The translations under genes were made by a program, and so were the position numbers. Source: an uncultured Clostridia bacterium (lineage in GTDB: Bacteria > Bacillota > Clostridia > Lachnospirales > Anaerotignaceae). From it: 64,000 nt of DNA. Positions 15,747 to 24,310 of this stretch are shown here, one piece after another; within the stretch, counting starts at the first letter, position 1, and every line of letters starts with the position of its first letter. The DNA lies in NCBI GenBank assembly GCA_902477755.1, contig CABSIK010000004.1, positions 186,001-250,000 on the forward strand, read 5' to 3'. The notes under the pieces were generated by a model that was not told the DNA's origin, did no database searches, and saw only the letters and a program-made list of their open reading frames with translations.

Positions 15747-16157
15747 TTACAGGCTCATTTCCAGTTTTTTGCGCATATCTTCGATCTGTTCGTCTGTCAG
15801 ATCCATAGGTTTGTATGCAATGGTGATGCCATCGTTTTCATAACGAGGGATCAGGTGCAGGTGGAAATGGAATACGGTCTGACCGGCAACGGTGCCGTTG
15901 TTCTGCATGACGTTCATGTGGTCAAAGCCCAGTTTTGCTTTCATTTCTCTGGCGATGATGGCAGCCAGACGGAACAGTCTGCCGGCTTTGTCCGGATCGA
16001 TTTCAAAGATGTTTGCAACGTGTTCCTTCACCAGAATCAGCACATGGCCTTCGTTGGCAGGAAAACGATCCAGAATTACCTTAAATTCATCGTTTTCATA
16101 TATAGTGGCGGAGCCGAATTCCCCCGACACGATTTTACAAAAAATACAGTCGCTCAT
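15747..16157 (-). CDS. HIT family nucleotide hydrolase
   Basis: A 136-residue histidine-triad protein that hydrolyses or transfers nucleoside monophosphates (Hint/HinT type). CIFCKIVSGEFGS at the N-terminus carries two zinc-binding Cys, and the catalytic triad is HFHLHLIPRY near residue 100. RBS AAAGGATG lies nine bases before the start. It is monocistronic. Confidence 0.95.
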   Translation of the reverse strand: MSDCIFCKIVSGEFGSATIYENDEFKVILDRFPANEGHVLILVKEHVANIFEIDPDKAGRLFRLAAIIAREMKAKLGFDHMNVMQNNGTVAGQTVFHFHLHLIPRYENDGITIAYKPMDLTDEQIEDMRKKLEMSL

Positions 16158-16229
16158 AAGTATTCATCCTTTCGTATATGATTTGCTATCAGTATAGCAC
16201 GAAAGGAAGGAGATTGCACAGATTTTTGT

Positions 16230-16739
16230 TCAAAAATATTTGCTGAACAGATAAGTCAGTGCGTTGGCGTGGCTCTGCTTATCTGTGAGAATCTCAAAAA
16301 ACAGGTCACGGAGGGCGCCATCGGGCACTGCCAGAAAGAAATTCCGGTAAAAATCTGCCGCATCCAGTTCCTGCATGAGGGTTTCCTCCAGATAAGTTTT
16401 GGGGTCGATGACTTCCAGTGTGGAAGGGGTCTGGCTTTCGTCTGGGGTTTCCGGTGTTTCTCCTGTAATGAGGAACAGGGCTTCCCGTAGGTTTTTCAGA
16501 TGTTTTTTCTCGTCCAGATACATGGATTTGAGCATATCGGCAGAAGGGGAAAGAGCAGGCGCTTCTGTCAGCAAGCGGCGGTAGCGATTGGCAAGCTGGG
16601 CTGTTTCCTCTGCGGCAACTTTCAGCAGAGCCAGCAGACGGTCGTCCTCTGCCAGCTCCGCAATGGCAGGGTCTTTGGCTTCCCGTGCCGTCAGGCTTTG
16701 CCGTTGGAAATAATGGGTATTGCGATTATATGGGTACAT
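16230..16739 (-). CDS. Ferritin-like domain protein
   Basis: A 169-residue, mostly helical protein. Pairs of acidic residues and histidines spaced along helices (MYLDEKKHLKNLREAL, LEETLMQELDAADFY, EILTDKQSHANALTY) are like those of rubrerythrin/ferritin-like di-iron bundles; a His replaces Glu in part of the usual ExxH motifs, so metal binding is likely but not certain. The N-terminal MYPYNRNTHYFQRQ is Asn/Tyr-rich, as in spore-coat-associated CotJC/YhjR-like proteins, which is a loose resemblance. AAAGGAG precedes the start. Confidence 0.7.
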   Translation of the reverse strand: MYPYNRNTHYFQRQSLTAREAKDPAIAELAEDDRLLALLKVAAEETAQLANRYRRLLTEAPALSPSADMLKSMYLDEKKHLKNLREALFLITGETPETPDESQTPSTLEVIDPKTYLEETLMQELDAADFYRNFFLAVPDGALRDLFFEILTDKQSHANALTYLFSKYF

Positions 16740-16907
16740 GTTCGTCAGTCTCCTTTGCTTTTTTCTATCATATCTATGCAGGAAAAAGGTGGGACTTGCA
16801 TAAAATCGCCTTTTTTTCAGAAAAAATAGAAATCTTCTGGCAGTTGCCCATTTTTTCTGTTATGATAGGAAACGGTGAAAAATAGTATATTACAGGGGTG
16901 AATCTCT

Positions 16908-17966
16908 ATGAAACGAATCGTATTGACAGGCGGCGGCACAGCTGGCCATGTGACGCCCAATCTGGCAATCCTGCCTTTGCTGCGGCAGGAAGGCTGGGAA
17001 GTTTTGTATATCGGCTCCGAAAACGGCATTGAAAAGAAACTCATTGAGGCGGAAGGCGTGCCTTATTACAGCATCCCTACGGGAAAACTGCGCCGTTATC
17101 TGTCCAGACAGAACATTACCGATATGTTCCGTGTGGTGAAAGGCGTCAGCGAAGCCACCAAACTGCTGAAAAAGCTGAAACCCGATTTGGTATTCTCCAA
17201 AGGGGGCTTTGTGGCAGTGCCTGTGGTATTGGGGGCAAAGAAAAACAAGATTCCTGTTATCATCCACGAATCTGATATTACACCAGGTCTGGCAAACAAA
17301 ATTGCCATGCCTTTTGCAAAAACTGTCTGTACCACATTCCCGGAAACACTGAAATACGTTCCTAAGGAAAAGGGCATCCACACAGGCACGCCTATCCGTG
17401 GGGAACTGTTTACAGGTGACAGACAGAAAGGTCTGGAAATCTGCGGTTTTGACGGCACAAAGCCTGTGCTGCTTCAGATGGGCGGTTCTCTGGGGGCAGT
17501 GAAGCTCAACGATGCTCTCCGGGAAAGCCTGCCTTCTTTGCTGAAGGATTTTGACATCATCCATCTTTGCGGTAAGGGTCATAAGGAAGAAAGTCTGGAA
17601 GGCACAAAGGGATACCGTCAGTTTGAGTATGTCACCGATGAGCTGGCAGACCTGTTCGCTGCAACAGATGTCATCATTGCCCGTGCAGGCAGCAACTCCA
17701 TTTCCGAGTTTTTGGCGCTGAAAAAGCCCCATTTGCTGATTCCTCTTTCCGCAAAGGCAAGCCGCGGCGACCAGATTTTGAACGCCGCATCCTACGAAAA
17801 GCAGGGCTTTGCCATGGTGCTGCCGGAAGAAGAACTGACAGCCACAACTATGGAAGCAAAAGTGCGTGAACTTTACGCAAATCGGGAAACCTATATTGCA
17901 GCCATGGAAAAGAGCACACAGAATAACGGCGTGGAAGCGGTCATGTCCTTGATTCGCCAATTTTAA
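16908..17966 (+). CDS. murG: UDP-GlcNAc:lipid I N-acetylglucosaminyltransferase MurG
   Basis: A 352-residue membrane-associated GT28 enzyme that adds GlcNAc to undecaprenyl-diphospho-muramoylpentapeptide to give lipid II. The N-terminal loop is VLTGGGTAGHVTPNLA; the other conserved glycine loop is LLQMGGSLGAVKLND, and the UDP-GlcNAc site is seen in IIARAGSNSISEFL with HLLIPLSAKASRGDQ. Length is normal. In most bacteria murG lies in the dcw division cluster; here it stands alone between a ferritin-like gene and a cyclophilin. AGGGGTG precedes the start. Confidence 0.96.
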   Translation: MKRIVLTGGGTAGHVTPNLAILPLLRQEGWEVLYIGSENGIEKKLIEAEGVPYYSIPTGKLRRYLSRQNITDMFRVVKGVSEATKLLKKLKPDLVFSKGGFVAVPVVLGAKKNKIPVIIHESDITPGLANKIAMPFAKTVCTTFPETLKYVPKEKGIHTGTPIRGELFTGDRQKGLEICGFDGTKPVLLQMGGSLGAVKLNDALRESLPSLLKDFDIIHLCGKGHKEESLEGTKGYRQFEYVTDELADLFAATDVIIARAGSNSISEFLALKKPHLLIPLSAKASRGDQILNAASYEKQGFAMVLPEEELTATTMEAKVRELYANRETYIAAMEKSTQNNGVEAVMSLIRQF

Positions 17967-17987
17967 TAAACATTTAAGAAAAACAAA

Positions 17988-18017
17988 TTGACACAGACTT
18001 TTTGCGTGTAATACAAT
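17988..18017 (+). promoter_or_regulatory. Promoter of the cyclophilin-lipoprotein operon
   Basis: TTGACA (17988-17993), 18 bases, TACAAT (18012-18017). Confidence 0.7.
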
Positions 18018-18064
18018 ATTTCTCATGTATGAGATGAAAAAAAGCAGGCAGGAGGAAAACAAGG

Positions 18065-18844
18065 ATGAAAAAATATATCAGTTTGATTCTGGCAGGACTT
18101 CTGATGTTCACAGCAGCAGGCTGCGGCAGTGACACAAAGGCAGAAACCGATACAGAATCTACCGGAGAATATGTGAATCTGCAGGCGCAGATGCCCGAAG
18201 AAGGCGAAGAAATCGCTGTCATCGACACTTCCAAAGGCGTGGTGAAAATGCGTTTCTTCCCCGAAGAAGCACCGAAGGCAGTGGAAAACTTCAAAACCCT
18301 GGCAAAGGACGGCTACTATGACGGATTGACATTCCATCGTGTCATTGAGGATTTCATGATTCAGACTGGCGACCCTACAGGCACAGGCACTGGCGGCGAA
18401 AGCTGCTGGGGAGAAGATTTCGAGGATGAAGTTTCCCCCAACCTGCATTTTTATAACGGTGCTGTTGCTATGGCAAACAGAGGCCCCAACACCAACGGCA
18501 GCCAGTTCTTCATTGTGCAGGCAAAGACTGTGACAGAAGATTATCTGAAAGCTCTGGAAGAAGCCCGTGACAACAATGAAGAAGAAATGGGCGTGACCAT
18601 CGGCGATGAATTTTATACACTCAGCCAGCTTTATCCCGAAAGTGTTATGGAATACTACCGGGAACATGGCGGCGCAGTGCATCTGGAATATGTTTACGGC
18701 AGCCCCTATACGATTTTTGGTCAGGTCATTGAAGGAATGGATGTAGTGGATGCCATTGCTGCTGTGGAAGTGGATGAAAGTGCCAAGCCACTGGAAGATG
18801 TGATCATCAACAGCATCACCTTTGAACCTTACACAGCGCAGTAA
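18065..18844 (+). CDS. Lipoprotein peptidyl-prolyl isomerase (cyclophilin type)
   Basis: A 259-residue cyclophilin on the outer face of the membrane. The signal peptide ends with the lipobox TAAGC. The catalytic domain follows: VKMRFFPEEAPKAVENF, YYDGLTFHRVIEDFMIQTGD (catalytic Arg in FHRV) and MANRGPNTNGSQFFIV. An insertion of about 45 charged residues (KTVTEDYLKALEEARDNNEE...) sits before the last strands, as is common in clostridial versions. It likely helps folding of secreted proteins. The next lipoprotein gene follows after 27 bases, probably in one operon. Confidence 0.93.
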   Translation: MKKYISLILAGLLMFTAAGCGSDTKAETDTESTGEYVNLQAQMPEEGEEIAVIDTSKGVVKMRFFPEEAPKAVENFKTLAKDGYYDGLTFHRVIEDFMIQTGDPTGTGTGGESCWGEDFEDEVSPNLHFYNGAVAMANRGPNTNGSQFFIVQAKTVTEDYLKALEEARDNNEEEMGVTIGDEFYTLSQLYPESVMEYYREHGGAVHLEYVYGSPYTIFGQVIEGMDVVDAIAAVEVDESAKPLEDVIINSITFEPYTAQ

Positions 18845-18871
18845 AGAAAGATAGAAATGAGGATTTGGAAT

Positions 18872-19363
18872 ATGAGAAAGAAACTGGTTTTGGTATTGAC
18901 ATTGATGTGTGCCCTTGCGGCTTTTGCAGGCTGTGGGAAAGAAGAAGTTCCCCAGCAGGAAGTTTCCTATAACATGACTTTCATCAATGAAACAGGGGAA
19001 GGCGCATCTGCTCTGAAGATCCGCCCTACAGAAGAAGATGACTGGACAGATAACATGCTGAAGGAATCTGAATGGAAAAACGGTTTTTCCGTGCCTGTTA
19101 CACTGAACGGTATGGTGCCTGTGGTGGAAAACGGCTGGCAGGTACAGATGACATTCACAGACGGCACAGAGCAGGTTTGGGAAAATGTTGTGCTGGAAGA
19201 TGGTGATACCATCACATTCACACTGGAAAATGGTACTCCTGCCGTAACACACATGCCTGCGGAAGATTTGACAAGTGACACAGAAGATGTACTGGATGAC
19301 AGCGATGTGCAGAACCAGTTGGATGACGAAGCGCTGCAGGAAGATACCCTGACAGAAGAATAA
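18872..19363 (+). CDS. Small secreted lipoprotein of unknown function
   Basis: From ATG 18872 the product has 163 residues. It starts MRKKLVLVLTLMCALAAFAGC, a clean lipoprotein signal with lipobox FAGC. The mature part is a single beta-rich domain (YNMTFINETGEGASALKIRP... WQVQMTFTDGTEQVWENV) that resembles Ig-like or carbohydrate-binding folds, and ends in a very acidic tail of about 35 residues (DTEDVLDDSDVQNQLDDEA). An upstream ATG at 18857 would mask the signal peptide. It probably shares the cyclophilin transcript. Confidence 0.75.
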   Translation: MRKKLVLVLTLMCALAAFAGCGKEEVPQQEVSYNMTFINETGEGASALKIRPTEEDDWTDNMLKESEWKNGFSVPVTLNGMVPVVENGWQVQMTFTDGTEQVWENVVLEDGDTITFTLENGTPAVTHMPAEDLTSDTEDVLDDSDVQNQLDDEALQEDTLTEE

Positions 19364-19373
19364 GAAAAAAATA

Positions 19374-19646
19374 GAGAGGATATGGCGAAAGTCAGTTCTA
19401 TCTCAGACTAAAGAAAAACTAAGTTTTACACTTTTTCAAGAACGCGGAAGGGTTTGGGGAACGAAGAGTTCCCCAAATGGAATCCGCAGTCGGAATTCAC
19501 TTCTGACGAGGAAAAGCCGGAGTTTCAAGGCATTTAGCTGATGGAACTTCGGCTTTATACTTCTGTCTACTCGTCAAAGGCTTGAATGAAATGAGCCTTT
19601 GACGACACCCTGAGAGAGGATTTGACGAAAGTCAGTCCTCTCTTTT
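19374..19646 (+). ncRNA. Structured noncoding region with six consecutive hairpins
   Basis: The 426-base gap 19364-19789 has no credible ORF but holds a run of stems: 19374-19405 (GAAA loop, imperfect), 19444-19487 (GCGGA/TCCGC closing a 10-bp TTTGGGGAAC/GTTCCCCAAA stem), 19489-19507 (7 bp), 19513-19556 (14 bp with two G-U), 19571-19605 (12 bp perfect) and 19613-19646. The first and last hairpins are related direct repeats. This may be a structured RNA, made either alone or as the 3' end of the lipoprotein transcript, or a decayed repeat. I could not match it to a known RNA family. Confidence 0.5.
19613..19646 (+). terminator. Terminator with GAAA tetraloop
   Basis: AGAGAGGATTTGAC-GAAA-GTCAGTCCTCTCT followed by TTT and a second T-run. 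It closes the structured region. A worn copy of the same hairpin lies 240 bases upstream at 19374. Confidence 0.75.
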
Positions 19647-19743
19647 GTTTTGTAAGAAAGAATTAAGAGAAACCCTCGGTGTTTTCTAAGATTTATGGGT
19701 TAAGATAATGATGGAGTGTATGGTAGCTTTTGAAAAACAAAAT

Positions 19744-19768
19744 TTCGCCATACAGGGAAACTGGCGAA
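19744..19768 (+). promoter_or_regulatory. Leader hairpin before the universal-stress-like gene
   Basis: TTCGCCA and TGGCGAA form a perfect 7-bp stem 22 bases before the start codon, directly upstream of the ribosome-binding site AAGGAGG. It could modulate mRNA stability or translation. Confidence 0.45.
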
Positions 19769-19789
19769 TGATTTAAGGAGGCAACCTTC

Positions 19790-20200
19790 ATGAAAACAAA
19801 AAAAGAAAACATACTGGTGCTGGTAGCGGCAGGGAAAGAATCCAAGCGGTTCATGGAACTGGCGAAAGATGCCGCAAAGGCAGGCAACGGGGATTTATAC
19901 ATCTTGCATGTGACGCAGGGCGAAAATATATTGGAAAGCGGAGAAATGTACGAAATGCAGCGGCTGGCGGATTATGGATGCCGGCTGGGCGGACAGGTCT
20001 GCCTGTGCTGTGAGCAGGACGTGGCAGCATATATCAGCCGCTTTGCCAGAGAAAAAGATATCACAGGGGTTCTGTTGGAGCCGCCGGTGAAAAAAGAGAG
20101 AAAATCCATCTGGAAAGAATTGTTGGAGCGGATTGCGGCGCTTCTGCCGCCGGGCACCTGCCTTCTTTCAGAAAGAGAGTTGACTGCTGCGGCAGTGTGA
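19790..20200 (+). CDS. Universal stress protein-like (HUP domain) protein
   Basis: A 136-residue alpha/beta protein. ILVLVAAGKESKRFMELAKD, LYILHVTQG and ITGVLLEPPVKKER fit the UspA/KdpD-USP type nucleotide-binding fold, with a variant of the final G-x-x-G motif. Members respond to stress or starvation by an unclear mechanism. AAGGAGG is ideally placed before the start, and an unusual hairpin lies upstream. It is followed by its own terminator. Confidence 0.72.
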   Translation: MKTKKENILVLVAAGKESKRFMELAKDAAKAGNGDLYILHVTQGENILESGEMYEMQRLADYGCRLGGQVCLCCEQDVAAYISRFAREKDITGVLLEPPVKKERKSIWKELLERIAALLPPGTCLLSERELTAAAV

Positions 20201-20209
20201 CCAAAAATG

Positions 20210-20240
20210 CACAGGATGCCTAAGGCACCTGTGTTTTTTT
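20210..20240 (+). terminator. Terminator of the USP-like gene
   Basis: CACAGGATGCC-TAA-GGCACCTGTG followed by seven T. Confidence 0.88.
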
Positions 20241-20282
20241 ACGGATTTTTGGGAGCCAGAGAGGCAGAATTGCTATTTTTTG

Positions 20283-20311
20283 TTGCAAATCGGGCAAAAT
20301 TATATTATGAT
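20283..20311 (+). promoter_or_regulatory. Promoter of the SEC-C/tsaC/rpiB/upp operon
   Basis: TTGCAA (20283-20288), 17 bases, TATGAT (20306-20311), giving a leader of about 50 bases. Confidence 0.8.
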
Positions 20312-20370
20312 TGCAAAGAGCAAGTTTTTTGCAAAAAGAATGGATGATAAAGTTAAAGGAGAGAAATGAT

Positions 20371-20871
20371 ATGAGTTTGTATGAAAGCTGGATGGAAAAA
20401 GCATTTTCCAAAGAAGGCAGAAGTGTGGATGCGATTTGGGATGAATACCTGCCCAAGGAACAGCACATCTATGAATATATTCTGGCAAATAAACTGACAA
20501 AGCTGGAAGGCACAGTAAAAGAACTGGCAGAACGCTTCTCCATGACCGCAGAAGAAATCGTGGCTTTCGTGGACGGCATCAACGATGTATTGCCTACACC
20601 TTATGAAATGGCAACACTGGAAGAAGATACAGCCGTTGTACTGGACATCGACTTTGAACGTCTGTTCAAGAAAATGGTGGAATACCATGCAGAACACCTG
20701 TATCAGCTGCCTCAGTGGGATGGCATCTTTGACGCAGACACAAGAAAACGTCTGACACTGGAACAGAAACGCTCCAGAACCATCGTCAAAGGCGAAAAAA
20801 TCGGACGCAATGACCCTTGCCCTTGCGGCAGCGGCAAAAAATACAAAAAATGCTGCGGAGCGAACCTGTAA
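20371..20871 (+). CDS. SEC-C metal-binding motif protein
   Basis: The chosen start at 20371 follows AAAGGAG and gives 166 residues. The N-terminal ~130 residues are helical and unknown. The C-terminus is the SEC-C motif IGRNDPCPCGSGKKYKKCCG, the same zinc-binding tail as SecA, where it contacts SecB or the ribosome. Small SEC-C proteins are common but mostly uncharacterised. Only four bases separate it from tsaC, so it heads a tightly packed operon. Confidence 0.88.
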   Translation: MSLYESWMEKAFSKEGRSVDAIWDEYLPKEQHIYEYILANKLTKLEGTVKELAERFSMTAEEIVAFVDGINDVLPTPYEMATLEEDTAVVLDIDFERLFKKMVEYHAEHLYQLPQWDGIFDADTRKRLTLEQKRSRTIVKGEKIGRNDPCPCGSGKKYKKCCGANL

Positions 20872-20875
20872 GATT

Positions 20876-21937
20876 ATGAAAACCATTTTGCGCAAGGTTG
20901 ACCCCCTGCAGCCCGATGCAGACATCATCGCCGAAGGTGCCGAGATTCTCAAAAGAGGCGGTTTGGTTGCTTTCCCTACAGAAACCGTTTACGGCTTAGG
21001 GGGCAACGGTCTGGACGGTGAAGCCTGCAAAGGCATTTATCTGGCAAAAGGTCGTCCTTCCGATAATCCTTTGATACTGCATATCTCCCAAATCAGTGAA
21101 TTGCGTCCTATTGTGCGGGAGATTCCTGCGGCGGCGCAGAAACTTATGGATGCTTTCTGGCCGGGACCATTGACCATGATATTCCCAAAAACGGATATTG
21201 TGCCTGATTCCGTCACTGGCGGACTGGATACGGTAGCAGTGCGGTTTCCCTCACATCCTGTTGCCATGGCGCTGATTCGTGCGGCAGGTCTGCCCATTGC
21301 GGCGCCCAGTGCCAACGCATCCGGCAAGCCCAGCCCCACAAGGGCATCCCATGTGGCTTTTGATCTGGATGGGAAGATTGACATGATTTTGGACGGCGGC
21401 GCGGCAGAGTGGGGACTGGAATCCACCATTGTGGATGTTTCTGTGACACCCCCTATGATCCTGCGGCCCGGTGCCATCACGAAGGAAATGATGGAGCCTT
21501 TTGTGGGCGAAGTGACCGTAGACCCTGCCATTTTGCAGAAACCACAGGAAGGACTGCGTCCAAAAGCCCCCGGCATGAAGTACACCCATTATTCCCCCAG
21601 AGCGGAAGTGTATCTGGTGCGCGGAGAAGGTGTGCAGGAGAAAATCAATGCCCTGACAGCACAGGAAAAAGCCGCAGGGAAAAAAGTGGGCGTACTTGCT
21701 ACAGAGGAATCCAAAGACGGCTATGATGCGGATATTGTCCTGTCTGTAGGCAGTCGGGAAAATCTGGAGGAAGTAGGCGCCAACCTGTTCAAAGTATTGC
21801 GCAAATTCGATTTCTTGGAAGCAGATACGGTATACGCGGAAGTATTCCCTCTGGAAGGGGAAGGGCTGGCCATCATGAACCGGCTCCAGAAGTCTGCCGG
21901 ATACCGTTTCATTGAAGCGAAAGGAGAAGAAAAATGA
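20876..21937 (+). CDS. tsaC: L-threonylcarbamoyladenylate synthase (Sua5/YwlC type)
   Basis: A 353-residue enzyme of the long Sua5 type. It makes threonylcarbamoyl-AMP from threonine, bicarbonate and ATP, the first step of tRNA t6A37 synthesis. The N-terminal YrdC domain is clear: GGLVAFPTETVYGLGGNG, YLAKGRPSDNPLILHI and APSANASGKPSPTRASHV. A C-terminal Sua5 domain starts near residue 230. The start MKTILRK at 20876 fits; the longer frame runs into the SEC-C gene. It overlaps rpiB by four bases. Confidence 0.95.
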   Translation: MKTILRKVDPLQPDADIIAEGAEILKRGGLVAFPTETVYGLGGNGLDGEACKGIYLAKGRPSDNPLILHISQISELRPIVREIPAAAQKLMDAFWPGPLTMIFPKTDIVPDSVTGGLDTVAVRFPSHPVAMALIRAAGLPIAAPSANASGKPSPTRASHVAFDLDGKIDMILDGGAAEWGLESTIVDVSVTPPMILRPGAITKEMMEPFVGEVTVDPAILQKPQEGLRPKAPGMKYTHYSPRAEVYLVRGEGVQEKINALTAQEKAAGKKVGVLATEESKDGYDADIVLSVGSRENLEEVGANLFKVLRKFDFLEADTVYAEVFPLEGEGLAIMNRLQKSAGYRFIEAKGEEK

Positions 21938-22362
21938 TAGCACTTGGCTGCGACCACGGCGGTTTCCCTCTGATGAAGGAAGTTATCGCTTATTTAGACG
22001 CAAACAACATTCCTTATAAAAATTACGGTACATTCTCCGAAGAATCTGTGGATTATCCCGTATATGGCAAACTGGTTGCCCATGCTGTAGCAGACGGTGA
22101 ATGCGAAAAAGGCATCCTCATCTGCGGCACAGGCATCGGTATCTCTATTGTGGCAAACAAAGTCAAAGGCATCCGCGCGGCACTGTGCGGCGATGTGTTC
22201 TCCGCAAAAGCAACCAGAGAACATAACGATGCCAATATTCTGGCTATGGGCGCTCGTGTGACAGGCCCCGGTCTGGCGCTGGAGATCGTAAAAGCATTCT
22301 TGGAAACACCTTTTTCCAATGATGAACGCCATATCAGAAGAATCAAACAGATCGAAGATTGA
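21934..22362 (+). CDS. rpiB: Ribose-5-phosphate isomerase B
   Basis: A 142-residue RpiB/LacAB-type isomerase that interconverts ribose 5-phosphate and ribulose 5-phosphate. ALGCDHGGFPLM carries the substrate-binding Asp-His, CGTGIGISIVANKVKGIRAA holds the active-site Cys and anion loop, and REHNDANILAMGAR the other conserved residues. It starts inside the tsaC stop (ATGA) and is followed 14 bases later by upp, linking pentose and pyrimidine salvage. Confidence 0.96.
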   Translation: MIALGCDHGGFPLMKEVIAYLDANNIPYKNYGTFSEESVDYPVYGKLVAHAVADGECEKGILICGTGIGISIVANKVKGIRAALCGDVFSAKATREHNDANILAMGARVTGPGLALEIVKAFLETPFSNDERHIRRIKQIED

Positions 22363-22376
22363 GAAAGGGGAAATCC

Positions 22377-23003
22377 ATGAGTAAATTATTCGTATCGGAA
22401 CATCCGCTGATCCAGAGCAAAATGGCAATGCTGCGTGACGCAGAAACCGGCTCCAAGGAATTTCGTGAGATCATCGGCGAAGTAGCCATGCTCCTTTCCT
22501 ATGAAGCTACCAGAGATTTGCCCTTGAAAGAAATTCAGGTGCAGACACCAGTGGATGTGGCTATGTGCCGCACCATCGATACCAAACTTGCCATTGTGCC
22601 TATTCTCCGTGCAGGTATCGGCATGACAGAAGGTCTGCTGCGCCTTATGCCTACAGCAAAGATCGGGCATATCGGTCTGTATCGTGACCCCAATACATTG
22701 CTGCCTGTGGAATATTACTGCAAACTGCCTGCCGATGTGGAAGAAAGAACGGTTTTTCTGACAGATCCCATGCTGGCAACAGGCGGTACAGCGGAAGCTG
22801 CCATTGGATTTTTGAAGGATAAAGGCGTAAAGAAAATCATTTTCCTGTGTATTCTGGCTGCGCCGGAAGGTGTGAAAAAGATACAGGAAGCCCATCCTGA
22901 TGTGGATATTTACGCGGCGGCTTATGATACATGTCTCAATGACCATGGCTATATTGTGCCGGGTCTGGGGGACGCCGGTGACCGTATTTTCGGTACGAAA
23001 TAA
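22377..23003 (+). CDS. upp: Uracil phosphoribosyltransferase
   Basis: A 208-residue enzyme of type I PRTase fold that makes UMP from uracil and PRPP. The PRPP loop is VFLTDPMLATGGTAEAAI and the uracil site is DHGYIVPGLGDAGDRIFGT at the end. The start at 22377 is preceded by AAAGGGG and gives the usual length; the earlier ATG would add six residues. It is the fourth gene of the tight cluster from 20371. Confidence 0.96.
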   Translation: MSKLFVSEHPLIQSKMAMLRDAETGSKEFREIIGEVAMLLSYEATRDLPLKEIQVQTPVDVAMCRTIDTKLAIVPILRAGIGMTEGLLRLMPTAKIGHIGLYRDPNTLLPVEYYCKLPADVEERTVFLTDPMLATGGTAEAAIGFLKDKGVKKIIFLCILAAPEGVKKIQEAHPDVDIYAAAYDTCLNDHGYIVPGLGDAGDRIFGTK

Positions 23004-23053
23004 ACTGGGTTCCTTTTTTTGGCGTTTGCCGAAAGGGTTAGGAGTGAATTTTT

Positions 23054-24094
23054 TTGGTAGAGCATAACTGGTTGTTATATATTGCGGCTTTTGCCTGCGC
23101 TTTTGCCATTACGCTGGTGACAACACCTTTCGCAAAATGGCTTTCCGCAAAAGTGGGCGCCATTGACTACCCCAAGGACAGAGGGGTACATAAAAAACCC
23201 ATGCCTCGTATGGGCGGCGTTGCCATTGTGCTGGGCTTTCTCATTACGGTGCTGATGGTCTATTTCTTTGACCGCAGCATGAGCCCCAAACAGTTTGTGG
23301 GCTTCATCGTAGGCGCTGGCATCATTGCGGTGCTGGGCATGATCGACGATATGAAAGACCTGCCGGCAAAACTGAAATTCTGTGTACAGATCGTAGCGGC
23401 GCTGATCGTTATTTTCTCCGGCACACAGATTCAGATTGTGCTGTGGCCTGTAACGGCAACATTGCAGAAATTAAGTATTCCCATTACGCTGGTGTGGATC
23501 GTTGGGGTTACCAATGCTGTAAACCTCATTGACGGTCTGGACGGTCTGGCGGCAGGGGTAACCGGCATTGCTGCCCTGAGCCTTATGGTGCTGTGCATCA
23601 TGACAGGTTCCACCACAGCGGTGGTGCTGACTGCGGCTCTGGCGGGGGCATGTCTGGGCTTCTTGCCCCGTAACTTTAACCCTGCGGAAATTTTCATGGG
23701 GGATACAGGCTCCACATTTTTGGGCTTTGTGCTGGCAGTAACCAGTATTCTGGGCGTGTTCAAAGGCTATGCCCTGCTGGCGTTGGTGGTAAGTATTTTC
23801 TGTATTGGTCTGCCTATTTTCGATACCATTTTTGCCATGCTTCGTCGTATGGCGAAACATCAGCCCATCATGCAGGCAGACAGAGGGCATCTGCACCATA
23901 AACTCATTGACCATGGTTTCAGCCAGAAAAAGGCGGTACTGATTATGTACGCCATCAGTATTTTTCTGGGATTGCTTGCCATTTTCATTGCCGTCAAAGA
24001 CTCCCGTATCTTCGTGGTGGCTTTGCTGACAGTGGTGGTACTGAGTTTCATCATTTACTATTTCAATGCCCACATCAAAAATAAAAATCAGTAA
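23054..24094 (+). CDS. Undecaprenyl-phosphate GlcNAc-1-phosphate transferase (TagO/WecA type)
   Basis: A 346-residue membrane enzyme of the MraY-like family with about ten helices. It would load GlcNAc-1-P on undecaprenyl phosphate for teichoic acid or other wall polymers. Motifs include HKKPMPRMGGVAI, VLGMIDDMKDLPAKLKF (catalytic Asp pair), NLIDGLDGLAAG, MGDTGSTFLG and DRGHLHHKLI. The His-rich DRGHLHHKL motif separates it from MraY. Translation probably starts at TTG 23054, ten bases after AGGAG; there is no ATG nearby. The repeat-loaded terminator follows. Confidence 0.92.
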   Translation: MVEHNWLLYIAAFACAFAITLVTTPFAKWLSAKVGAIDYPKDRGVHKKPMPRMGGVAIVLGFLITVLMVYFFDRSMSPKQFVGFIVGAGIIAVLGMIDDMKDLPAKLKFCVQIVAALIVIFSGTQIQIVLWPVTATLQKLSIPITLVWIVGVTNAVNLIDGLDGLAAGVTGIAALSLMVLCIMTGSTTAVVLTAALAGACLGFLPRNFNPAEIFMGDTGSTFLGFVLAVTSILGVFKGYALLALVVSIFCIGLPIFDTIFAMLRRMAKHQPIMQADRGHLHHKLIDHGFSQKKAVLIMYAISIFLGLLAIFIAVKDSRIFVVALLTVVVLSFIIYYFNAHIKNKNQ

Positions 24095-24099
24095 GGTTT

Positions 24100-24246
24100 A
24101 GAGGAATCTGCCCTTTAGGGGCTTCTTCATAAGAAAACAAAGAAAGCTGAAATCTTTGCAATACAAAGGATTTCAGCTTTCTTATTGTGATGGGATTCGA
24201 TTGGGTATGTTTTCTTCTGAAGAAAGTTATCCAAGGTTCCTCTTTT
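24100..24246. repeat. Repeat element copy A inside a terminator loop
   Basis: Outer arms AGAGGAATCT (24100-24109) and AGGTTCCTCT (24234-24243) pair (one G-U) and are followed by TTT, as in the tagO terminator. Inside lie TCTTCATAAGAAAACA (24124-24139) and its complement TGTTTTCTTCTGAAGA (24208-24223, 15 of 16 bases), enclosing an inner hairpin AAAGCTGAAATC.../...GATTTCAGCTTT. The middle parts match copies B, C and D; the outer arms do not. Confidence 0.82.
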
Positions 24247-24247
24247 A

Positions 24248-24276
24248 TTGTGAAGGGAAGGGTTTTGTAGTATAAT
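24248..24276 (+). promoter_or_regulatory. Promoter of the dnaD-dnaI operon
   Basis: TTGTGA (24248-24253), 17 bases, TATAAT (24271-24276). Confidence 0.7.
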
Positions 24277-24310
24277 AATTCTGTATGCATAAAGAAAAGG
24301 AGGGAGAGAT

